From positions 1-64,000 of the forward strand of contig JAJFLQ010000029.1 in the NCBI GenBank assembly GCA_021772615.1: a stretch of DNA of 64,000 nucleotides, given 5' to 3'. The notes under the pieces are model-generated. The model was not told where the DNA came from, did not search any database, and saw nothing but the letters and a program-made list of their open reading frames with translations. The DNA is from Verrucomicrobiota bacterium (lineage in GTDB: Bacteria > Verrucomicrobiota > Lentisphaeria > JABSQK01 > JAJFLO01). Of the stretch, positions 26,901-35,500 are shown piece after piece; the first letter of the stretch is position 1; each line of letters starts with the position of its first letter. Position numbers and translations under genes: made by a program.

Positions 26901-29900
26901 CCGACACCACGTATACCGATGCCGACCTCGCCGACGCGGTGTATTACTATCGTGTCGTTGCGGTCTACGAGGACGGCGCGGAAACCGTAATTCCGTTACC
27001 CGAAATCCTGATCAACACCCACGACGACAGCACCGTTCGCGGCTTCGCCTTCCTCGAGGGCCGGAGCAACCACGCCGGCATCAAAATCACATACGAAGGC
27101 ATTTCGACCTTGACCACGACCGAATTCGCGTTCACCGACGCCCTCGGACGTTACGAGATCCCGTTGACCAAGGTCGGGCAATACGCAGTGACCTACGAGA
27201 AGGACGGGTTCCTGAGCTACACGCCGTACCGCGTCGGCGGCGCACTTCTCAATGTCACCGACGACATCGTCAGCGACGACGTCACGTTATTGACACTGGG
27301 CGTCAACGACGTCAGCGGCGAGGTGTCCGGGGTCTGGGACGGCATCTACACCATCACCGGCGATGTCTCGGTGCCGGAAAACAATGCGCTGGTGATCCGT
27401 CCCGGCTCACGGATCCAGTTTGTCGGCAAATACCAGTTCGATGTTTTCGGTTATCTCGAGGCGCGCGGCGAAGCAAACAGCAAAATCCTGTTCACCTTCG
27501 TCAACGAAACACGAACGCCCGGTCCCGGCAACTGGTGGGGGATCGATTTCAACGATTCATCGGACGACACCTCGATCATCAGCCACGCCGTCATCGAATT
27601 CGCCGACGACGGCGTCGAATGGGCTGATGCGAGCGCGGGACTCGAAAACGCCGAGGTACACCACCATGCCGATTACGGCCTGCACATCAGCCGCGCGGAC
27701 AGCCGCCCGCACATCGTGAACGTCGACGTCTACAGCAACCAGCGCGGGATTCGTGTCGATGCGGCGTCGCCGGTCCTGGACCAGGTGTCGTCAAGAAACA
27801 ACCTGAATTCCAGCAACGGCTATGGGCTGTGGATGGAGAATATCCCGACGGTCGTCGCGACCAATTGCCGTTTCGACGACAACCGGCTTTACGGAATATA
27901 TATGCAGGAAAGCAGCCGTTCCGTCTTCACCAATTGTTCATTCAACGACAATCAAAACACTGGTATCTATGTGAATCGCGGCGACGTCACGATTGAGAAT
28001 TCGGAGGCATCTCGGAACACCGGTTACGGAATTTTGCTAAATAACGGCGGTCACAACGGACGATTCTCAAGAATCCTGAACTGTCAGATTGCCGACAATA
28101 CATCCTGGGGAATGTATATCGCAACAAACAGCAATACTGCGAACCAGAATGATGCGATCATCGTCGCCGATAACAACGTCCGGCGGAACATGAATTACGG
28201 AATCTACATCAGCAACAGCAACAAACTAATTGTTCGGGACAATGTTGTGTCGGACACTTATCGCGACAACACCTGTTGCGGACGCGGCTCAGGGATTTAC
28301 ATCGGAAGTTCGAGTAATCAGCTGGAATTCATACGCAATGTCGTAATGCGCAACGCCAGCGACGGTGTGTACAACGCCAGTTCAAGCAACACCATCACAT
28401 TCGACAACAACACGATACTCAATAATCGCGGCGACGGCTTTGAGACAACCAGCAGCCCCACAATTACGTCGATCAGCAACAATATAATCATCGACAACGA
28501 CCACTACGCCGTCCGCACCAGCAGCACGATCCCGGTATTCGGCTTCAACAATATCCGCAATAACGGATCAGGTCTGACCAACGACCTCAACCGGTTTCCG
28601 GTGAATACCTGGGACTTCACGGATGTGAACAACGGCTATCCCGCCGACGTCCACGGCAATATCTCGATTGATCCGCTGTTTCGGCTCCCCATCATCGACG
28701 ATTACTCCCTCCACGCGAATTCGCCGTGCATCGACGCCGGCGACCCCGCCGCTTCCGACCCCGACGGCACGCGACTGGACATCGGCGCGCTGTACTGGGA
28801 CCAGGGTATTCCCCACAGCCTGACGGTCACCGGCTACGGTGACGAATCCGTGGCCCTGACGTGGCAGGCCGCGACAGGCAATAATTTCGGACCCGTCGCT
28901 GGGTATAACGTCTACTATCGCGAGTCCGGTTCCGACGTCTGGCTGTTGTTCGATTCCACCGATCAGCCGGCGATCGCCGTCACCGGCCTTGTCAACAACG
29001 TCCTGTACGAATTCGCCGTGACCGGGCTGTATCCCGGAAATGTGGAATCTGACGTGTCGACAGCGATCGTTGAGAAAGCAGGCGTGCCAACTATCACAAT
29101 AACTCCGGTCGGACTCAGCGTCGTCGTTGATCTGGATGATGAGCCAATCGTGGAAGTGCTGACCGTGGCCAACGGGGGTACACGTGACCTAAACCTTCAT
29201 TTTTCAAGTTTCGATGGCGGTGTCGCGACTTTTGACGGCAACGGCGACTTCATACAAGTCGGAACTCAGCCTCACCTCCAGGGCTTGGCCGCACTGACCA
29301 TTGAATGCTGGGTACGTCGCGAAAACGCAACGTTCACTGAACTGGTCAGCAGACACACACCGTGGAATTACCAGTACAGTCTATATATCGACGGCAACGA
29401 TAAACCCGGTCTATACAAGGGATACCAATCTACGTACCAAACCTTTCAGTCGGATTTTCAGATTCCGAGGGGTGAATGGCACCATCTCGCTGTGACTTGG
29501 ACGGACAACGTTGTCAAATTCTATTACGATGGTGAACTAGCAGACGAATTTGATAATGCCGTCGCCGAGCCGATCCCGAACCACAATTACCCACTGGATA
29601 TTGGCCGGCGCGGCAATTATCCTGATCGCTACCTGCACGGAGCGATGGCTGAGCTCAGAATCTGGAATCGCGTCCGAACAGGCGACCAGTTGAAGTCGGA
29701 CATGCTCAAACCACTGGCGGACGAGGAAGCAGGACTTGTCGCCTACTGGCCGTTGCGACACGATTTCCTGGATCTATCTGGCTTCGATACGCCCGGCACT
29801 CCCAACGACGATGTCTTCATCGACGCAACTGAGTCGATACCCGTCAGCCCGTTCTTCACGGTCGAATCCGAGTCGGTGATCGTACCGGCCGGCGGCGAGA

Positions 29901-32500
29901 CCGACGTCATGTTGTCGTTTCCCTTCATTGATCTATTCAAACGCAAGACACTCAAGATCCCCATTTACACGGATATTCCCGATGTGCCGAAGGTTGACTA
30001 TGACGTGCTCGTCACCTACGGCGACCATATCCAGGCGGAGACCGATATATTCAGCTCGGTCAATCCCAGCGACAGCTCGTATACCATTGTCATCGACTAC
30101 GCGGAGATCGACGGCGAACCGCTCGAGCTCGGCGATGTGATCGCCGTGCTCGACGGCGACACGATCGTCGGTGTCGGGGTGTTCGACGGTTTCGCCTACA
30201 GCTTTCCAGCCTGGGAAGCGCATCCGGATCTCTCCCAGGACGGCTTTACCGCCGGCAACCCAATGACGTTCCGGCTCTACGACACATTCCTCGCCCTCGA
30301 AGCCACGGTTACGGACGTCGCGTTTGTTGTCGGCGACGGTACGTTCGGCTACAACACATTCACCAGCGTCCAACTCTCAGCGACGGTTTTCCAGACGCAG
30401 ACGGTCGACATCGTCGGCGGCCGCGTAAACCTGATCTCGTTCAACAAATGGCCGCGCATCACCGACGCCGGCGCGGTTTTCGGCCAGGTCGACGCACTCG
30501 AACTGGTCTACGACGATCAGGGGTTTTCGATGATCCCGCAGTTCCTGATCGACACCATCGTCGATATCGATTTCACCCGGGGCTACCACGTTTACAGCGA
30601 GTTTGACGACATCATCGAGTTCGAAGGGACGCTACTGAAGCCGACGCAAACGATGATGGTGTTGTATCCGCACCAGTGGAACTCGGTCGCGTTTCTCGGC
30701 GAGGACCTCCAGGACGTCGCCACGACCTTCGGCGCCGACCCCGACGGCACGGCCCTGATTAACGATCAGATCATCGCCGTACAGGACGACAAAGGAAATA
30801 TGTGGACGCCGACCGGTGAGGCCAACACACTGACGAACCTCGCACCCGGCCGGGGCTATCAGATCGCGATCGCCGGCGACGACCCGATCGCGTTTTACTA
30901 CCAGAACACCGGCGCCGCGGTCGGAAGCAGTTCGGTCGTGCGCAACGCCGGCGCGGCCGCGAAGCGCGGGGCGACGGCAGCGAACGCCGACGCCTTTGTT
31001 CCCGTGGCGGACACCGGCATTCCCTACAATATTCTGGTAGTGTATCCGGGGCGCAACACACCGCCCGGCGCGCAGCTCGGCGTGTTCGACGGCGACGTCT
31101 GTGTCGGCGCCGCCACTTTCGGCGGCGAAGACTACCTCCAGATCACCGCCTGGGGCAGCGACCCGTTTCTCGGGCTGCCCGGATTCACTGACGGCCACGA
31201 TATCCGCCTGATGCTGCACACGCCCGACGACGGCGACGTTCGTGAGATCGACGCTGACTACCTTCGCGGCGACGGCACGTTCGGCAGCGATCTCTTTGCC
31301 CTGGCACATATCGACACACCGATACCCGCCGTTGACCTCATCGCGGTCGCCGACGCCACCGAAACCGTGCCCGGCGTCACAAATGACCGGCGCGTATACC
31401 TGGCAATAGACGGTTATGGCGACGGCACCGCGCTCGAGTGGCTGGTCACGGAATCACCCGCGCAGCCACAGGCCGGCGACGGACGCTGGCAGGCCGACAG
31501 GCCAACCTACCACGACATCGCCGCGGACGAGGGCATGGTAACGCTGTACATCTGGGTAAAAAACGAACACGACGTCGTCAGCCTGCTGCACCAGGGGTCG
31601 TATCGTGAGATCATGCTCGACCTCGGTTTTGTATTCACGATCACCTCATCACGCGTCGAATCGCAGCCGCTGCGCTTCGGCCAATGGCGCTGGGCCACGG
31701 CCGGCTACGACGACAACCTCGACGAACGCGTGGATGGCGCCGGCACACCGTACCACCCCTACCTGACCCGACGCAGCGTGACCTCCGACGCACCCGCGCG
31801 CTTCATGACCGACATCCGCCCGACGGAAGCCGTATCGCGCTGGCGCATGCACGTCGCCGGGCCGGCGGACAACCGAACGCTGTCCTTCGACATTCCGAGA
31901 ATGCCGGCGGGCGCGCAACTGCTGATTCAGCGTCTGGCAGGCGAAGCCGCCGCTGAGGCGCCGTTCGAGCTGCACGATGCATCGTCGATTGCCGTACAGG
32001 CCGACGACGTCTACGAGATCGTACTCGGGCAACCGGATGTCGCCGACCTGCCCCTGCGGCGGGGCTGGAACCTCATCGGCATCCGCCATATGACAGTAGA
32101 AACCGTGGGCGATCTGCTCGCGGAATATGGCCTGCCCCAGACGATCAGTGGAATGGTCTGGACATGGGACGGCCTCGGCTTCAAACTGGTGGCGTCCGAT
32201 CACGTGCTGCGTTCGGAATGCGGCTACTGGGTGTTCAACCGCGGCGACCCGTTTACGGCCCGCTATTCAGGTCTGCCGGCCGACGGCATCGTGACGGTGA
32301 AACGGGGCTGGAACGCCGTCGGCCCGACTGCAACCGGCGTCGTTCCCGAGGCGCTCGCCGGCGGCAATGAAATCTGGACCTGGGACGGCAGGTCGCAGGC
32401 GTTTCGCACACCCGATGGAAATACGCTGCAACACGATGCCGGTTACCTGATCCGCGCCGACGAAGACACGGTCGTCGACCTCGGCAACGAAAGCGACTGA
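20969..32500 (+). CDS. Giant exported protein 1: Gly-rich head, duplicated beta-helix/LamG modules, FDG domains
   Basis: 3843 aa, GTG start with signal peptide. Residues about 25-390 form a beta domain rich in GGGGGG blocks (nt 21600-22000), similar to AgmC-type proteins of myxobacteria. Then two large homologous modules (nt 22438-26030 and 26760-30390), each made of Fn3, a CarboxypepD-reg-like domain (FVNLEGQTDHGG; FAFLEGRSNHAG), a right-handed beta-helix with a NosD-like look (NDYGIYISNNYNDL), Fn3, an Ig-like domain split by a LamG domain (24890-25460; 29217-29820) and an FDG domain (GDEIGVFDGDLCVG, GFTLGNP). Two extra FDG domains lie between the modules. The C-terminal 700 residues hold a degenerate GWN pair, another FDG domain and two GWN repeats (RRGWNLIGI, KRGWNAVGP). 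The LamG parts are AT-rich. No catalytic or sortase motif is seen. Probably a surface adhesin or carbohydrate-binding protein. The next gene starts 8 nt after the stop. Confidence 0.87.
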   Translation: MTLLQRRLLIGLCLFPFHAWSAPLAPFGDGTDGALTVNEGESFETDAVRSAVTGDNLAGGTTVAVANSSGFLVGDEVLIITMQDPEPELSLNQAGTYETAAIAAIDANTLELTAPLAHTYLSSSGAKHQVTRVPQYTTVDVSGTLTCADWNGETGGVLFLRAAESVTMDETGIIHADGKGYRGGLGNDPDGSVGRTGEGITGNFHIPSVDPAANGAGAGPGGGGGGSGSAGRPGALNPYNFGRSVGDPTLRRLICGGGGGGGNDNDNNHNNVNEGRGGDGGGIIVIAAPELTGSEIRSNGGDGTSPDDWYTNSADGAGGGGAGGVIHTTTLNLDIATLSAAGGGGGFSFQTSANRYFSGGDGGDGRIRVNASTVAIGATRPEPYYGELRSLLHNPLPNQAATDASYLIAARATDDTVALTTATVHYQVDGDGFNELAMVNDGQGTFTADIPAQAPLSVVDYYISASDGATTHHTPTDAPAAVHAFTITDSPPTYLHAAATDNGEVTLTWGAPVSAANLVDYSIYRTEALDENLAAEHLVADNITDLTYVDSAPALQDFRTYYYHVRANYDYAAAAVRSASVIAQNDAIGVSVVKGFVNLEGQTDHGGVTVQFNDNGSSNSAVTVHATTDASGYFEQAVNNGNYEIRIVKAGYRDYVLSSNTFIDSDRDVGTRNLYDLGLTDVAGDVFGELSGIISITGAITVPAGRRLVIKPGSELRFLGNDHFIVHGYLVAEGTAEAPIRFTSLPESQLVGEQQWQGIDFTDSSDDRSRMSHIIIENCQDGIEWNRADATVSSVEVHTSNVGFRIIESSNPSINDADIHQNTYGIFIEESSPTITHSNIYDQISYGFHIRNSANPILTNCDVFANRTLSSSDFGINIETRSSPTLIDCKIRDNNDIGLRVYSQCNPEIRGCTISGNNGDGMYVYDTDETQSDMIIEDCLIAENSSEGIYLDYYNQAIGISNCEIRNNSAAGIYLYYDNDPRIRSNVIAENDYGIYISNNYNDLNIERNIVISNANDGVYKSGTNGTTTIAYNTIYGNGGDGYENNGTGTETVLNNIIVNNTGYGLRSNQKIDDLRFNCIAMNAAGDISNTSSSYIPADAWSFITVNPNGVPADKFLNISEDPLFRLNDALDLQLLAGSPCIDAADPDVTDPDLTRSDVGALYHDSGHPMNIVATTEDQTVILTWPPVTTDLHGTLLGYNVYRRDAGADEFELAVFTSESTLTINDLINNAAYEFAVTGVYDSGHESVHSAIITERPGVAVIDLDRESLNVSLEAEIGDLERSLAVSNSGTKALSVEFENISADYGAAKLDGSGDYINVGDHDNLEGMSALTLECWIRSWNSGPFDFLSKGYRQYNLFVDGNRKFGMTKGFSNTYEYRTSNYELPRGEWHHLAVSWQKNELVFFVDGNEVFKSQDVNASPISLRSDSFRIGDGDWQGPELKGDITEVRIWKTARTAKEIRATILTPLSGDEENLVGYWPLSLDFTDHSTFRRHGSKVGHATILHDIDVPRVVSVGSTSFTILPGTTENIPFNFHKGFFTDSALLTIPILTNDPTRDVIDFDVHANYRTPEPRSTYFDPVYPTAGGYTIVITEATLNDHPLDVGDEIGVFDGDLCVGGAIFDGRFNMVIPVWEADDGAGLPGFTLGNPMLFRLYDASDDVEGVVTEVDLVVGDGTFGYQTFSALSLNGHAAADATHFVPVPETGQFYRITVTDATINGEPLEAGDEIAVVDGDVTVGVGIYGGAFPVDIIAWQADTGSDLAGFTVGNSISYRVFDQSRNKEALVAYADYLYGDGSFGNDASTSVSLTAINNPPTTFFTPVAETGGFATIVVASAVIDGEPAAPGDEIGIFDGDTCIGAGIADQAGAAVLHAWRAAPQLGQPGFTEGHLMRFQIYRRDVDRAVVVTDAVYDQGDGSFDSSASTVVTLTGHRDILDHHDGTATLTWEAPDDTTGLLAYEVHRSLDDVFSPGGTTVLASDLTDTTYTDADLADAVYYYRVVAVYEDGAETVIPLPEILINTHDDSTVRGFAFLEGRSNHAGIKITYEGISTLTTTEFAFTDALGRYEIPLTKVGQYAVTYEKDGFLSYTPYRVGGALLNVTDDIVSDDVTLLTLGVNDVSGEVSGVWDGIYTITGDVSVPENNALVIRPGSRIQFVGKYQFDVFGYLEARGEANSKILFTFVNETRTPGPGNWWGIDFNDSSDDTSIISHAVIEFADDGVEWADASAGLENAEVHHHADYGLHISRADSRPHIVNVDVYSNQRGIRVDAASPVLDQVSSRNNLNSSNGYGLWMENIPTVVATNCRFDDNRLYGIYMQESSRSVFTNCSFNDNQNTGIYVNRGDVTIENSEASRNTGYGILLNNGGHNGRFSRILNCQIADNTSWGMYIATNSNTANQNDAIIVADNNVRRNMNYGIYISNSNKLIVRDNVVSDTYRDNTCCGRGSGIYIGSSSNQLEFIRNVVMRNASDGVYNASSSNTITFDNNTILNNRGDGFETTSSPTITSISNNIIIDNDHYAVRTSSTIPVFGFNNIRNNGSGLTNDLNRFPVNTWDFTDVNNGYPADVHGNISIDPLFRLPIIDDYSLHANSPCIDAGDPAASDPDGTRLDIGALYWDQGIPHSLTVTGYGDESVALTWQAATGNNFGPVAGYNVYYRESGSDVWLLFDSTDQPAIAVTGLVNNVLYEFAVTGLYPGNVESDVSTAIVEKAGVPTITITPVGLSVVVDLDDEPIVEVLTVANGGTRDLNLHFSSFDGGVATFDGNGDFIQVGTQPHLQGLAALTIECWVRRENATFTELVSRHTPWNYQYSLYIDGNDKPGLYKGYQSTYQTFQSDFQIPRGEWHHLAVTWTDNVVKFYYDGELADEFDNAVAEPIPNHNYPLDIGRRGNYPDRYLHGAMAELRIWNRVRTGDQLKSDMLKPLADEEAGLVAYWPLRHDFLDLSGFDTPGTPNDDVFIDATESIPVSPFFTVESESVIVPAGGETDVMLSFPFIDLFKRKTLKIPIYTDIPDVPKVDYDVLVTYGDHIQAETDIFSSVNPSDSSYTIVIDYAEIDGEPLELGDVIAVLDGDTIVGVGVFDGFAYSFPAWEAHPDLSQDGFTAGNPMTFRLYDTFLALEATVTDVAFVVGDGTFGYNTFTSVQLSATVFQTQTVDIVGGRVNLISFNKWPRITDAGAVFGQVDALELVYDDQGFSMIPQFLIDTIVDIDFTRGYHVYSEFDDIIEFEGTLLKPTQTMMVLYPHQWNSVAFLGEDLQDVATTFGADPDGTALINDQIIAVQDDKGNMWTPTGEANTLTNLAPGRGYQIAIAGDDPIAFYYQNTGAAVGSSSVVRNAGAAAKRGATAANADAFVPVADTGIPYNILVVYPGRNTPPGAQLGVFDGDVCVGAATFGGEDYLQITAWGSDPFLGLPGFTDGHDIRLMLHTPDDGDVREIDADYLRGDGTFGSDLFALAHIDTPIPAVDLIAVADATETVPGVTNDRRVYLAIDGYGDGTALEWLVTESPAQPQAGDGRWQADRPTYHDIAADEGMVTLYIWVKNEHDVVSLLHQGSYREIMLDLGFVFTITSSRVESQPLRFGQWRWATAGYDDNLDERVDGAGTPYHPYLTRRSVTSDAPARFMTDIRPTEAVSRWRMHVAGPADNRTLSFDIPRMPAGAQLLIQRLAGEAAAEAPFELHDASSIAVQADDVYEIVLGQPDVADLPLRRGWNLIGIRHMTVETVGDLLAEYGLPQTISGMVWTWDGLGFKLVASDHVLRSECGYWVFNRGDPFTARYSGLPADGIVTVKRGWNAVGPTATGVVPEALAGGNEIWTWDGRSQAFRTPDGNTLQHDAGYLIRADEDTVVDLGNESD
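22438..30390 (+). repeat. Intragenic duplication of a module of about 3.6 kb
   Basis: Copy A is about 22438-26030 and copy B about 26760-30390, with the same order of Fn3, CarboxypepD-reg-like, beta-helix, Fn3, LamG-split Ig-like and FDG domains. Shared landmarks include the pre-helix VIKPGSELRFLG / VIRPGSRIQFVG, WQGIDFTDSSDD / WWGIDFNDSSDD, the post-helix SPCIDAADPD / SPCIDAGDPA, and YWPLSLDFTDHS / YWPLRHDFLDLS. The copies have diverged at protein level, so the event is old. Confidence 0.8.
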
Positions 32501-32508
32501 GTTCCTTT

Positions 32509-35500
32509 ATGACACGACGTCTTCCCATATCGTGCTGGTGCACGCTGATGTCCATGCTGGTTGCGGTAGCAGCGCCGGCACAGAGCGTGCCGCCCGCGTT
32601 TACGCCGGTCGCGCCGACGGGCCTGCCCTACAGCGTGATCGTGTCCGGCGTCACGCTAAATGATGAACCGCTCACGGCCGACGCGCAGATCGGCGTGTTC
32701 GACGGCGACCTCTGCGTCGGCGCGGCGACCATCGGGAACGCCGGGCAGATCGTGATCACCACCTGGAAAGGCGACGATGCACTGGCGATTCCCGGCTTTG
32801 TTGCGGGCAATGCCATCGGCTTCAGGATCCGGACAAGCTGGTTCTCGGAAATCCAAACGTTCGAAGGCGCGGCAACGGTTCTGGAAGGCGGCGACAGTTT
32901 CGGCGACGGTCATTTCTCCCTGGTCGCCGTTGCCGTGACCACGACACTGGCGCCTGAAGTCAGTGTGAACCCCGTCCGCCTGGAATTCGGGCAGACCGAC
33001 CTCGGCATCGCGGTGACGAGGGAATTTACCGTTGCCAACGACGGCGATGCCATACTCCAGGTCCCGGCGATCGTGACCGACCACTTGTATTACCTGGTCA
33101 GTCCGACATCGATGACACTCGCGCCCACCGAATCGCAAACGGTCACAGTGACCTTTAACCCGGCGGCGGCCGGTGGCTTTTCCGCGCATGTGACCGTGCA
33201 CTCGGATGATCCCGGCACGCCCGCCGCGACCGTAGATCTCGTCGGCATCGGGCTCCCGCCGCCGCGCCCGGAACTCGCGATCCTGAACGATACCGTCACA
33301 TTCGGCCAGGTCGCGGCCGGCCGGTCACGCACCCGCGATATTCGGCTGGCGAACCAGGGCAACGCGGACCTCGTGATTCACTCGATAACAAGCAACGGCA
33401 GCTCCTTCAGCGTCGGCGCCCCAACCAGCTTTACCATGCCGTCGAAATCCAGCCGCTCGGCGCCGATCACCTACGCGCCGAGCGCAGCCGGCCAACATTC
33501 CGCGACGATCACCATCAACAGCAACGACGGCGCCGCCGCGATCGCGGTATCCGGGGAGGCCACGCCCGGGCATTTCGCCGACATACCGACCACCGGGATC
33601 GGCGGTTACTCCATCATCATCGACCGCGTCGACCTCAACAAGAAGAGCTGGTTCGAGCCCGGCGACGAGATCGGCGTGTTCGACGGCGAGACCCTGGTCG
33701 GCGTCGGCGGCGTCGGCAATGCGCTCCAGCTTGACGGCATCGACGACCACGTGCAGGTCGCCGACAGCAACGCCTTCGATCTGCCGGGTGCGGTCACGAT
33801 CGAGTGCCGCATTCGCGCCGGGTCCGTCGATGACGGGGTCGCCGGCATCATCGGCAAGGGCCGCAACTACGGGCTGTTCCTGCATCCCGACCGGCGTCTC
33901 GAACTGGTGTACCGGAACGGCGCCGGCCGCGAGGTCAGGATTGAATCGACCGCCGGCGCCCTGCCCGCGGACCAATGGCATCACATCGCCGGCGTGATTG
34001 ACGTTGCCGCGAGCACGATGACGATCTATGTCGACGGCGCCCCGGTTGCATCAGGGGTCGCCCCCGAGAACATGACCACCAACAGCGACCCACTCACGAT
34101 CGGAGCGGCCTCGAACAATGTGTCGCAGCAGTTTCTTCCCGGCCTTGTCGACGAGGTGCGGGTGTGGAACGTCGCCCGCAGCCAGGCCGATATCGACACA
34201 AACAAGGCAATGTCGATTCGACAGAATCAGTCCGGGCTCGTCGCATCCTGGACATTCGACGACGGGACCCTGCGCAGCTCGGTGTCGGGCCAGTACACCG
34301 GGACGTTTGCCGGCGGCGCGCGTCTGGCTGCGACCAATGCGTTGCCGCACAACAACGTGATTTTTGTATGGCAACGGCATGAGGGGCTCGGGCTCGACGG
34401 CTACACCCCGGGCAACCCGATCAGCTTTCGGCTCTGGTCGAATCTCTTCGGCGTTTTCGAAGAACTGGACGCCGCGCCCGAGTTTATAATCGGCGACGGC
34501 CATTTCGGCACCGGCACCCTTTCAGTTGTACGGCTGTCCGCCGTGTCCGACAGCGAACCGAATATTGCAGTCGACATCGACTCGCTGTACCTGGGACAAC
34601 TGCCGATCCATGAAAGCGTCACCAGCACGGTCAGCATCACCAATTCCGGGAACACGCCGCTGACCATTTTATCGATCTCCGAGACATCGACCGTATTCAG
34701 CCTTACCCACCAGTCGGCAACCGTGCAGCCGGATGAAACCCTCGACGTCATCGCGACCTTCTCGCCCGTCGTTCCCGGTACGCACGGGACGACCATGACG
34801 ATCGTCTCGAACGATCCCGATGAACCGGTGATTGACGTCGACCTCAGCGGTTTCGGCCTGCCCGCCGGCCGCGCCGAGATCTCGTTGTCCACCGCCTCTG
34901 TCAATTTCGGCGGCGTCGTGATCGGCGAGTCGGAAACAAAGATATTCCGGATCGCGAATACCGGCACGGCCCCGTTGACCGTCACCGGCATTTCCAGCGG
35001 CGATCCGTCGTTCGTCGCGACGCCGAACGCTTTTACACTGACCAATACCAACGACGTACAGGACGTGAGCGTTGTCTTCAGTCCGGGACAACGACGGTCC
35101 TTTTCAGATATACTGTCGATCACGTCAAACGCCGACACCCGATCGTTGGCCGTAACCGGTATCGGGTTCGACGGACATTTCCCGGCCGCGGTCGAGACCG
35201 GCTTGCCGTATCAAATCGTAATCGACAATACGACCCTGAACGAATTTCTCACGTCAGGCGATGAAATCGGAGTATACGACGGAGATCGGATTGTCGGCCG
35301 CGGCGTTGTCCCCCTATTCGGCAACTCTCTGTCGCTGGACGGTAACGGCGACCTGGTGGATGTCGCGGACGACAACGTTCTGGACGGCATGCTGCACCTC
35401 ACCCTCGAGGCCTGGGTCTATCTGAACAACACCGGTCACCAGGGAATTATCCGCAAACAGAACAGCTATGCCCTAAGTATCAGAAACGGAACTATACAAT

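Noticed and set aside
26218-27627. 469-codon + strand frame overlapping giant gene 1
   Set aside because: Extremely Arg-rich out-of-frame translation of FDG, Fn3 and beta-helix coding sequence; no motif of its own.
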